In this document: positions 28,806 through 36,468 of the stretch, in pieces | Numbering within the stretch: position 1 is the stretch's first letter | How the letters are laid out: every line of letters starts with the position of its first letter | From: Nitrosomonas sp. Is79A3 | Lineage (GTDB): Bacteria > Pseudomonadota > Gammaproteobacteria > Burkholderiales > Nitrosomonadaceae | DNA: 64,000 bases | NCBI RefSeq assembly: GCF_000219585.1 | Contig: NC_015731.1 | Span: 1,860,001-1,924,000 of the forward strand | Reading direction: 5' to 3' | The notes under the pieces: generated by a model | Databases searched by the model: none | What the model saw: the letters and a program-made list of their open reading frames with translations, nothing else | Told to the model about the DNA's origin: nothing | Translations under genes and position numbers: made by a program

Positions 28806-29931
28806 TTCCAATTACAGATAAAAACAGTAATAATATAGCTTTTATTTTTGGTAGAGGCCATCATGGCACGGAAGGCAAGTGGGACGGAGCAACTTGAGGT
28901 AGCGATGGAACGGTTAAAGAAAGCCAAGACTGCGGCAGAACTTCGAGCTGCGCAAGCGATAGTGCTGCCATTGTCGCTAGGTTTGAGTCTGGAGCAGACA
29001 GCGCTTGCCATTGGCCGTTCAGTAGGTGTCACCTGCAGAATGCGTACCCGGTATGATCCAGCGACGGGAGAGGAAAAGAAAGCCACGCGCAGCAAACGCG
29101 AATTACGTAACCGGGCCAAGGCCAGTTTGGAGCAGGAAGCCAGGATTCTGGATGAAGTGCTGAGTGAGGCTGCTACCGGTGGCGTGGTCATTGTTCCGCC
29201 CTTGAAACCGGCGGTTGAAGCTAGGCTGGGCAAGCCACTGGCTTTGTCTACTCTGTACCAAATGTTGGCACGGCATGGCTGGCGCAAACTGGCCCCGGAT
29301 AAAAGCCATCCACAAGCCGACCCAGCAGCGCGCGAGGCGTGGAAAAAAAACTCCCCGAGCGGCTAACCGAGGAAGTGGCGGCTTTTGCGGTCTCGCGCCC
29401 GCTGCGTCTAATGTTTCAGGATGAAGCGCGTTTCGGCCGCATCAGCGATGTACGGCACTGCTGGGACAAGAAGCCCCATCGTCCCATGGTACGTGCCATG
29501 CTGACGCAACAATACACCTACGCTTATGGCGCAGTCAGCCCACTGGATGGGCGATTTGATTTCCTAATCCTGCCCTGGGTGAACGGGGACTGCATGCAAC
29601 TTTTCGTGGATGAAATCGCGGCACGTTACCCGCATGAAAATATCATTATGGTGATGGACGGTGCAGGCTGGCACAAAAGCCAAACCATGAAATTGGCAGA
29701 GAATATGCGAATCCTGTTTCTACCACCTTACTCGCCAGAACTCAACCCGCAGGAACATGTATGGGATGAATTGCGGGAAAAATTCTTTCATAACCGCGCC
29801 TTCGATAGTCTGGATGCGCTTGAGATACATCTGGAAAGCGCGCTAAAAAGCTTTGAATTAAACCAGGAGACTATGCGTAGCATTGCCGGATGGGATTGGA
29901 TTATTAATGCTGTTTTAAAATAAAATTGGAA
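28806..29931 (+). mobile_element. IS630-family insertion sequence nested in the IS3 element
   Basis: 1126 bp with short terminal inverted repeats ttccaatt/aattggaa. It is flanked by TTA on both sides (28803-28805 and 29932-29934), which contains the TA target duplication known for the IS630/Tc1-mariner superfamily. It carries a two-frame transposase. It inserted after the IS3 element was in place. Confidence 0.9.
28863..29923 (+). CDS. IS630-family transposase, probable -1 frameshift product
   Basis: The first frame (start about 28863 to 29366) gives a helix-turn-helix N-terminal region (AQAIVLPLSLGLSLEQTALA; LALSTLYQMLARHGWRKLAP). The second frame (to 29923) gives the DDE domain: MFQDEARFG (D), MVMDGAGWHKS (D) and LPPYSPELNPQEHVWDELR (E). 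The frames join at TGG-AAA-AAA-AAC, which contains the classic slippery heptamer A-AAA-AAC at about 29345-29351. A -1 slip there gives WKKKLPERLTEE without a break. Programmed frameshifting is known in IS630 elements, so I treat this as one intact gene. The upstream ATG at 28848 is an alternative start. Confidence 0.82.
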
Positions 29932-29934
29932 TTA

Positions 29935-30190
29935 GACGTTCAACCCGCTTCTTGGAAGCTGGAAACCCACGGTCACGCAATTCTCTGACCATTCTCGGAC
30001 TACCGTAGATCCCCTTGAGTTCGGCATGAATAGATTGGATCAGCGTCAGCATTTGAACGTCGGTGATGCGTTTGCGATCCGGTTTGCCACCACGCTTCCA
30101 CGACCGGTATCCGCTCACGCTGACATCTAATATCGTACACATCTCGGCGAGAGAAAACTCCCGTTGCTTATCAATCCAGGCGTACTTCAC
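29935..30190 (-). pseudogene. IS3 transposase orfB, 5' part
   Basis: N-terminal HTH_21-like region of orfB: begins (GTG) KYAWIDKQREFSLAEMC and contains LKGIYGSPRMVRELRDRGF, with the frame continuing in 28183-28803 once the IS630 insert is removed. The start GTG overlaps the orfA stop (GTGTGA), which suggests translational coupling. Confidence 0.88.
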
Positions 30191-30480
30191 ACAACATCTC
30201 TCGCGAAGTACGCCGTTGCTTTTTTTAGGATCTCACACTCCCGTTTCAGCCTTACGTTCTCAGCACGTAACCGGGATAGATCCATTTGTTCCGGTGTGAC
30301 AACCTTGGTACCCTTACCGTTAAGTTTGCCTGCCTCCGCCAACTTTACCCAGTTGCGCAGTGTTTGTTCTACCAGTCCCAGTTCCTTCGCTACCAGAACA
30401 ATCGACTTTCCCATCTTCACTTGCTTGACCGCTTGCTCCTTGAACTCGGTCGTGTATTCCTGCTTCGGTATCTTCTTCAT
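30187..30480 (-). CDS. IS3-family transposase orfA
   Basis: 97 residues. HTH_8-type DNA-binding protein (YTTEFKEQAVKQVKMGKS, then LGLVEQTLRNWVKLAE) followed by a leucine-zipper-like helix (LSRLRAENVRLKRECEILKK) typical of IS3 OrfA. Intact, and overlapping the start of orfB. Without an intact orfB it cannot support transposition alone. Confidence 0.9.
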   Translation of the reverse strand: MKKIPKQEYTTEFKEQAVKQVKMGKSIVLVAKELGLVEQTLRNWVKLAEAGKLNGKGTKVVTPEQMDLSRLRAENVRLKRECEILKKATAYFARDVV

Positions 30481-30548
30481 CGTCTTCCTCTCAATAGTAA
30501 CGTTAATTGTACGTCACCCTTGGAAGACTATTTTTCGGGGGAAGCTCA

Positions 30549-31396
30549 CTTGCGCCATGGATCAGTAAAGTGCGCAAATACGTGTCGCCCCGTTTGCTGA
30601 TACCTAACAGCTTGATCTTGCCGCCCGTGCCGCTCTGCCTTGGAACAAGTCCCACAAAGGCAGCGAATTCCCGCCCGGATTTAAAGCTATCTGCTTCACC
30701 CATCGTGGCGACAAGGGCAGTTGCCGTCAGCATTCCCACACCGGGGATCTCAGCAATCTTCCTGCATGCAGCTTGCTGTTTCTGCCAATCTTTGATTCTG
30801 CGCTCAATGTTCTTCACGTCTGCTTCGATTTCATCGAGTCGATTCAATTGCTCCTTGACTGCTTCAAACAGCACACCAGGTACGATTTCTTCCAGTTCAG
30901 CCATGCGCTGCTGTATTTCTGACAAACCTGCTTGCCTGCCGCCTTTCAACGTAACACCAAATTCGTAGAGCAAGCCGCGCAGCTGGTTCACTTGCATGGT
31001 ACAGAACTTGATTAGCGATAATCTCATCCGGTGCAGCGCCAGCAGCGCTTGTTGATCTTCTGTTTTACCCGCAACCATGCGCATCCCCGGTTGCCGTACC
31101 GCCGTCCAGATTGCCTTGGCATCCGCCGCATCGGTCTTGTTGCCTTGCACAAAGGGCCGGACAAACTTGGCGTGAATCAGTTTAACCTCATGTTCCAGTG
31201 CCATCAGTTTGCGTCGCCACCAGTGCGCGCTTTCGCATGCCTCAATTGCAATCAGTCCAGCTTCACGTTGCGCAAAAAATTCCAGCAATTCCTGCTTGCC
31301 AAACTTGCGGTTGTGTATCTCGCCGCTCTCGTGTGTCACCCAGTACAGTTGAAAAACTCGCTTTGCGATATCCAACCCATAAGTTGTAAAATTCAT
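30549..31396 (-). pseudogene. IS110-family transposase, C-terminus truncated by IS3
   Basis: N-terminal DEDD (RuvC-like) domain: YGLDIAKRVFQLYW (D), LIAIEACESAHWW (E) and NKTDAADAKAIW (D..D). The coiled middle and the C-terminal Tnp_20 domain follow, with IAEIPGVGMLTATALVATMG and the serine motif RQSGTGGKIKLLG. The native frame stops matching the family after YLRTLLIHGA, where the IS3 end begins at 30548; the remaining codons to 30503 come from the IS3 terminus. About 283 native residues remain, so several tens are missing and the enzyme is probably inactive. The 3' end of the element is lost. Confidence 0.87.
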
Positions 31397-31560
31397 TTCA
31401 GCCCCTCCGTCCGTTTGTGGAAAGATTCTATTAGCTCCACCTTGGCACGTAGATGCCGTCAGGTCCGCGAGGGGCGCTAACTCAATTCCTATTGTTTACC
31501 CCGGCTCCCCGGTGGGGAGGCGTCCATACCATCTCTCAGGTTGTACTGTTGATAGAAGCT
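31397..31560 (-). other. structured leader of the IS110 element
   Basis: Upstream of the IS110 transposase on the same strand are two GC-rich inverted repeats in an otherwise AT-rich area: ctcccc-acc-ggggag (about 31508-31522) and gcccctc...gaggggc (about 31401-31476). IS110-group elements are known to encode a bridge RNA in the non-coding end next to the recombinase gene; this placement would fit, but the assignment is inference. Confidence 0.35.
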
Positions 31561-32064
31561 ACTTCACTTCAACTAATTACCATTCATTCGTAAGAGCTTG
31601 AGTATTCAGATATTAATATCAAGATGAATTGAATACTATAGTCAATTCATCCTTTATTTATTGTTTATTTTTCCTGAATGAATACTGAAATCTGGCAATA
31701 AAGCAGGGAATTGAGAAATTTTCTGGTTTGTATGATTAAGCGGCTATGTTTCTTGATCTGCCATAAATTGGCTTCGCTTACTGAAATCAGGCGGTTTGTT
31801 CGCATAACAGCACACATAAATAAATTAGGGTGTGCAAATCAATTATTCTCCAATTGATCTTTGTTTGCTTAATATAGTTTGTTGTATTTACAACAATCTT
31901 CCATTTCTGGATTTTGCCGCTGGTTAGCAAATACAAATAAATTTGAATTTCTATCAAATACTTTTCGTCTTTTCAAGAATCACATCTTGATGTCAACAAA
32001 TTCGTGGTTTGATTCGTTCAGGTTAATTCAAGTTGTGAATAATTCTGCATTCCATGGAGGCAGT
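31561..32064. other. AT-rich intergenic region before the small tail-anchored gene
   Basis: About 500 bases with no coding region that I can support. It contains an inverted repeat (agatgaattga ... tcaattcatc, about 31622-31651). Long frames in it lack ribosome-binding sites. The missing 5' part of the PEP-CTERM gene was looked for here and not found. Confidence 0.5.
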
Positions 32065-32604
32065 ATGAATAATGAAAGCTTTCTTAAACTTTTACATCTG
32101 AATTTTAATGAAAGAAATATTCGAATGATTGAGAGGTTTACTCAAGAGAGGCAACGTTTTAAAGAAAATTCGTCATCGAATATTATGCTACTACATGCGG
32201 TAGTAAAAATGGAATTGATAGAAAGTAGCGATATTATTGTTGAAACAGCATTTAATATCGTGGATACAGAATATTTAATATCAAATTTTGCACAAATAAG
32301 AAAAGTATGCGCATCTGCATTTATGGAAAGAGCAGCAGAAATCGAAGAAATATTTCTGCAGAATGTGGGTCATCTAGAAACAGAATCGCAAGATACAGAA
32401 ATGGCAAATCCTTATACACCACTTGCCGATTTTGAGTTTATGCAACTTGTCGAAATGAATGGAAAAGTCTCTGAAGCATATCAAGAACATATTAAGCAGC
32501 ATAATCGGAATTTAACCAACGTAAAAGAGAATCGCCAATTGCCGAAAAAGCTGTCGCTAGAAAGAAGCTTAATTACATTATCTATTGTAATTAGTCGACC
32601 CTGA
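32065..32604 (+). pseudogene. small hydrophobic-tail protein, 3' end replaced by IS
   Basis: Start at 32065 (MNNESFLKLLHLNF) has GGAGG 5 bases upstream; the longer frame from 31879 is AT-rich non-coding. Mostly helical and acidic, with VVKMELIESSDIIVETAF and NPYTPLADFEFMQL shared with the paralogue at 35858-36424. IS5-type copy 2 interrupts its last codons, so the present end is VISRP-stop from the IS. Joining the flanks with one taatta restores SLITLSIVIIFCISSID-stop (TAG at 34147-34149), a hydrophobic C-terminal anchor. Truncation removes much of that anchor. Function unknown. Confidence 0.75.
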
Positions 32605-33996
32605 AAAAGTATCAAACGACAGTTGTTCTGGAAAAGCTGCCCGGGGAAACTCTTGCTTACTAAAATGCATGCCCTGGTAGTTTAAATTTCCATCAAGGAA
32701 TCCGATAATTTGCAGTTTTCGCCATGGGAAAAAGAGCCAAAAAATGGCCAGCAGCCATTGTTTCAGATTCCAGGCGGCAGCAGCCATCAGCAGGTTGATG
32801 CGATCGCCAATAGCGCCTTTCAGATAGTTCCTCGCCATTCGATAATCCGATTTCAGGTGGCCGATAATGGGTTCAATCGCGGCACGCCTCCTGCACTGTT
32901 TCCGCTTCTTGTCTTTCTGGTATCGGGTATCTTTCTTGAGTCCTTTTCCGGGCAAAATGATCTGGGTTCCATTGACTTCACGTTTGCCGCGGTAGCCGCG
33001 ATCGCATACGGCTTGCTTGGCTGCTTTCCCGCGCGAAATCTCAACATGACGCAGGATCTCTGGTAACGTATTGCTGTCATGCAGATTCTGTTCGTGACTG
33101 ATTACGCCGACGATCAGATTACCTTTTGCGGTACTGGCGATCGATGCTTGGCTAGCGTACTCATATTGTTTGTGGTCTTTCCCCTTGGCGACACAGTACA
33201 CTTGCGGTTCGTGCAATGAGTAGATCTTGTTCTTATCGTTTTGCTGTTGCCGTAATACGCGCTCATACAATAGAAAGTCCCGTTGATAGCATTCAAACAG
33301 ACAGTGCTGCGGTAATTCTCTCCTGAGTTCCCGTATCAATACACCTGCAATGGTTCTGAGTCGCTTTAATGCGCGTTTGGCCTTAGCTCTTTTCTTCACG
33401 TGCCGGTAGTGCCGAATATCCAGGCGCAGTGACTTCACTTCTTTGACGAAAGTGCGCCGCTGTGAAATGCCGTGGGCGGGGCCAATCTTGTTGAGGCGAT
33501 TGATAATCTTGATCGCTAGTTTGCTATCCGTCGGGTACGTGATGTTCTTCTCATGCACAGTCGTGTCAACATGAACCACATCTTCCAGCGCTGATTCCCC
33601 ATGCAAACCAACGCTCATCCGGAAAATCCGCTCTACACCTTGCGCACCTATGCGCTTGCGAAAATGCACCAGCTCCGTGCTATGGCAAGGCAGCTTCTGC
33701 TGGAATTCTTTCATGCCGCAAAAAACCTGGTAATAAGGATTGCGCTTCCACTGCAATACTATCGATTCGTCACTCAGATTCTCTAACTGCTTCAGTATCA
33801 ATAACCCAACCATCAGCCGGATCGGCTTACTCGGCGCACCTGCCGCCGCCGCGTAATGGATGGAAAATGATTCCTCAAATTCTTGCCAGGGTATCGCTGA
33901 TGCAAGCTTCAGCAACAAATCATTGGGATCAAGTTGCATCAACAAATCTGTTCCAAACAAATTCGGTTGATGAATCGTACTGCTAAGTCTTAGCAT
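32578..33996 (-). CDS. IS5-type DDE transposase, copy 2
   Basis: 472 residues, nearly identical to copy 1 (for example HYAAAAG for HYTTAAG and QHCLF for QYCLF). All DDE motifs are present. As in copy 1 the frame has no stop within the element: after FSGST it reads NYNR and stops in flanking DNA. Confidence 0.92.
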   Translation of the reverse strand: MLRLSSTIHQPNLFGTDLLMQLDPNDLLLKLASAIPWQEFEESFSIHYAAAAGAPSKPIRLMVGLLILKQLENLSDESIVLQWKRNPYYQVFCGMKEFQQKLPCHSTELVHFRKRIGAQGVERIFRMSVGLHGESALEDVVHVDTTVHEKNITYPTDSKLAIKIINRLNKIGPAHGISQRRTFVKEVKSLRLDIRHYRHVKKRAKAKRALKRLRTIAGVLIRELRRELPQHCLFECYQRDFLLYERVLRQQQNDKNKIYSLHEPQVYCVAKGKDHKQYEYASQASIASTAKGNLIVGVISHEQNLHDSNTLPEILRHVEISRGKAAKQAVCDRGYRGKREVNGTQIILPGKGLKKDTRYQKDKKRKQCRRRAAIEPIIGHLKSDYRMARNYLKGAIGDRINLLMAAAAWNLKQWLLAIFWLFFPWRKLQIIGFLDGNLNYQGMHFSKQEFPRAAFPEQLSFDTFSGSTNYNR

Positions 33997-34117
33997 TTTT
34001 AATCACCATTTCGACCAGAAAACACTTGGATATTTTAACATTTCCGGTCGTTATGAGCATTAAGAATCAGATCATTCAAGCATAGTATCAAGTGCTTGTG
34101 GATATTTCAGGGCTGAC
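32594..34117 (-). mobile_element. IS5-type insertion sequence, copy 2
   Basis: 1524 bp, same ends as copy 1 (gtcgaccctgaaaaag and, on the reverse strand from the other end, gtcagccctgaaatat). Flanked by the direct repeat taatta (32588-32593 and 34118-34123). It interrupts the 3' end of the small gene at 32065. Confidence 0.92.
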
Positions 34118-34123
34118 TAATTA

Positions 34124-34480
34124 TATTCTGTATCTCTTCAATTGATTAGTTCGTAGTTCAGCAATTGCCGCAGAGGTTATCGCAATCAGTGTATTGGCTT
34201 CTGCACTCTGCCACTTTGTTCACTAACTTATTAACTGGCAGTCGCGTAAGCTCACTTCTAGGTGGTGAATTAACCTTCGCATTGCTGTCATCCAATACAA
34301 TGCCATGCTTGGGTATTTATCCCTCGCCAGTCATAGTGGGATCATAAAATCAGATTGAGAGCTCAAAATTTACATATAGGTGCCTTTATATCTGTTAAGT
34401 AGAGGAAGCCGTTAAACGTCCGTATATGAAAAAGCATAAGTTTGTGAAGCAGCTTGAAATGCAACAAAGGAGTAATTTAA
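34124..34480. other. 357-base region without a supported gene
   Basis: It holds the orphaned last codons and stop of the small gene cut by IS copy 2 (to 34149) and the promoter region of the HicB-like gene. A 21-codon frame (MKKHKFVKQLEMQQ...) at about 34425 overlaps the HicB-like start but has no recognised relatives. Confidence 0.5.
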
Positions 34481-34735
34481 ATGAAATTTGATCCAGAATT
34501 CTATACGATCACGATTCGTAAAGAAAAAATCGACAATGAAATTTTATATGTGGGTAGGGTAGCTGAATTTTCTAATATCAGCGTATATGAAGAAGATTTT
34601 GAAACTGCGCGTAATCTAATTATTGATGCAATTCAAACATTGAAAAAAATCGCTGATGAAAACCACACAGATTTTCCGCTCCCATACCTTGCATCATCGA
34701 GTGAATTTCATGAGCGTGTTTCATCTTTTAGCTAA
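34481..34735 (+). CDS. HicB-like antitoxin-type small protein
   Basis: 84 residues with a clear AAAGGAG box 7 bases before the ATG. The pattern of a short beta-hairpin, YVGRVAEFSNISVYEEDFETA and a following helix NLIIDAIQTLKKIADE resembles the HicB/partial RNase-H-like fold. No C-terminal DNA-binding domain and no recognisable HicA toxin next to it, so a toxin-antitoxin role is not supported. It converges with the DUF3653-like gene five bases away. Confidence 0.45.
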   Translation: MKFDPEFYTITIRKEKIDNEILYVGRVAEFSNISVYEEDFETARNLIIDAIQTLKKIADENHTDFPLPYLASSSEFHERVSSFS

Positions 34736-34740
34736 AGAGC

Positions 34741-35169
34741 TTAAATAAAACTTCTCTGTAAAATCATACGGAACCGGCTTTCAAGCACTAACTGGCGCCT
34801 ATAGAAAGCAGCCTTAACCTCAAGATTATCGATATCTTCATTACGTCTTGCCAATTCTCGCTTCAGCAACTCAATTTCCCGCTCTAAGCTCCAAATCTGC
34901 TGACATTTACAAAATAACGCCCTGATTTCATGCGGTGGAAAACCATTTTTCCACTCAGGAACATAAAACAAATTACCCGAAAAACGATATCCTTTCCAAT
35001 CATCACCCAGTAAAGCGCTCGCATCGCCTTTAAGATATAGCCTTAAAAGCCTGAGTGCTGATTCCGGAATTTCCTTAGTCCCTTTTTTCCATTTCTTAAT
35101 GGCTTTTAGATCTTCACCAGTGATTCTTTCGATTTCTTCTATGCTGATGCCAAAGATTAGCTCATTCAT
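34741..35169 (-). CDS. phage-type DUF3653-like regulatory protein
   Basis: 142 residues. The N-terminal half looks like a degenerate helix-turn-helix (IEEIERITGEDLKAIKKWKK, EIPESALRLLRLYLKGD). It is followed by DDWKGYRFSGNLFYVPEW and PPHEIRALF, the pattern of the small DUF3653 phage-related family, and a C-terminal coiled coil (LEREIELLKRELARRNEDI). The assignment is by pattern only. It is probably a relic of phage or other mobile DNA within the IS island. Confidence 0.45.
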   Translation of the reverse strand: MNELIFGISIEEIERITGEDLKAIKKWKKGTKEIPESALRLLRLYLKGDASALLGDDWKGYRFSGNLFYVPEWKNGFPPHEIRALFCKCQQIWSLEREIELLKRELARRNEDIDNLEVKAAFYRRQLVLESRFRMILQRSFI

Positions 35170-35857
35170 TTTTTCAACCTAAGAGCAAAGACTAGATCAT
35201 CACAAATTTTAATTGATTTTCATTTCGACAAAAGAAAGCCGACAAGCAACTTATTCAGAAGTTGTTATTGCTTGTCGGATATGAGGATATTGCACGAATG
35301 ATTCGGGTTTAGAATGATGATTCAATGGCTAACGCTGGTATTCTGAAAACCGCTAAACAGTTTTTCCAGAAACTCTGAAAACATATCGGATTTTCTGCGG
35401 AATTTATTTCTGCGGTTATTCAATTTAACATAATACAAATTATTGGCAATTGAGTGTAGAATGAAATTTTGGAGAGAATTGGATCTTTTAGTCGATTTTT
35501 TCGAGAAGCTTCAAGGCCTGACTCAATCAGGCTTTTTTTTTCGTCCGTAACATAGCGTAATACCTACGCTTAACAGACTTGCTACGCGTGTATCGAATGC
35601 GCCAATAAAAATTATGAAGTATTCAGAAATTAAACGAGGTAAATGGTCCGATAAAAATCATCAGGCATTTAGCGGCAGGAATAAAGAAATAACAATATGG
35701 TGAAGTCAGGGTAAAGATAAATCGTGTTAGAGTTCTGATAGCATGCCGCCTTTGGCGGTCGTACTCTTGCGCCGGCGGCGCGCGCCCCTTGGGAAAAAAT
35801 TAAATTTGATGCTGAATACTAAGCTTGAGATTCTCTTTCTTTCGCTTAAACGACGAA
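35170..35857. other. intergenic region with a strong terminator and GC-rich patch
   Basis: 688 bases without a supported gene. A strong terminator lies at 35516-35540. A 32-codon frame from 35461 runs through it and is not considered real. At 35748-35790 a GC-rich patch (tgccgcctttggcggtc, then gcgccggcggcgcgcgc) interrupts AT-rich DNA and can form hairpins; its role is unknown. Confidence 0.5.
35516..35540 (+). terminator. Rho-independent terminator
   Basis: Stem gcctga / tcaggc with loop ctcaa followed by eight T residues. No protein gene precedes it on this strand for more than 750 bases (the nearest is the HicB-like gene), so it may end a small RNA starting around 35430-35450, where cataat could be a -10 box. 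Confidence 0.75.
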
Positions 35858-36424
35858 TTAAGCAATAAGAGTGATACAAGCCAGGATTGCAAAAGTCATT
35901 GCAAATAAAGGCCTCCTTAACAAAACAGCCTGATGAACAGGCTGTTTTTCTATTTCGGGGGTTAAATTATGGCTACTCTGATTAAAATGCTCCTGATATG
36001 CTTTAGAAACTTTATCATTTATCTTTATAAGTTGCAGAAACTCAAAGTCGGCAAGTGGCATATAAGGATTTGTCATTTCCGTATTCTGTGATGCTACTTC
36101 TAGATAATCTGCATACTGCAGAAATATTTCTTCAATTTCTGCTGTTCTTGCCATAAATGCAGATGAACATGCTTTTCTTATTTGTGGATAATTTGATATT
36201 AAATATTCCTTATCAACAACACTAAATGCTGTTTCCACTATGATGTCGCTGCTTTCTACTAATTCCATTTTCACTACAGTATGTAGTAACGTAGAATTCG
36301 ATGACGAATTTATTACATCACTGGCTTTGAAACGCTGTTGCTCTTCAGATAATTTTTCCATTAAGCGATCATTTCTATCGTCGAAATGTATGCGTAAAAG
36401 TTTAAGAAAGCTTTCGTTATTCAT
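35858..36424 (-). CDS. small hydrophobic-tail protein, intact paralogue
   Basis: 188 residues beginning MNNESFLKLLRIHF with a GGAGGT box 4 bases upstream. It shares VVKMELVESSDIIVETAF, EYLISNYPQIRKACSSAF, AEIEEIFLQ and NPYMPLADFEFLQL with the interrupted gene at 32065. The C-terminus PLFAMTFAILACITLIA is a single hydrophobic segment at the very end, so the protein may be tail-anchored with the helical domain in the cytoplasm. A 17-bp palindrome lies 65-81 bases upstream. I do not recognise the family. Confidence 0.7.
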   Translation of the reverse strand: MNNESFLKLLRIHFDDRNDRLMEKLSEEQQRFKASDVINSSSNSTLLHTVVKMELVESSDIIVETAFSVVDKEYLISNYPQIRKACSSAFMARTAEIEEIFLQYADYLEVASQNTEMTNPYMPLADFEFLQLIKINDKVSKAYQEHFNQSSHNLTPEIEKQPVHQAVLLRRPLFAMTFAILACITLIA

Positions 36425-36468
36425 ATTACCTCCGTGAGATGATCAAACCTCTCATTTTTAATTTTAAA

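Larger units (their letters stand above)
28133..30548 (-). mobile_element. IS3-family insertion sequence interrupted by IS630
   Basis: Ends are tgaggttccctc at the left and tgagcttccccc (reverse strand) at the right, both followed by a shared gtcttccaa block, so TGA...TCA termini as usual for IS3. Without the nested element it is about 1.29 kb. It encodes orfA (30187-30480) and a split orfB. The flanks do not match: the left flank is a PEP-CTERM gene and the right flank is an IS110 transposase, so no target duplication is present. This points to a deletion or recombination between IS copies. Confidence 0.88.

Noticed and set aside
31879..32064. N-terminal extension of the small hydrophobic-tail protein
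   Set aside because: The paralogue starts at MNNESF and a GGAGG box precedes that ATG; the extension is AT-rich and not shared.
34481..35169. Toxin-antitoxin module made of the HicB-like and DUF3653-like genes
   Set aside because: The genes converge instead of forming an operon, and no HicA toxin or other nuclease motif is seen.
35461..35559. 32-codon ORF over the terminator
   Set aside because: It reads through a perfect terminator and its T-run; no ribosome-binding site.
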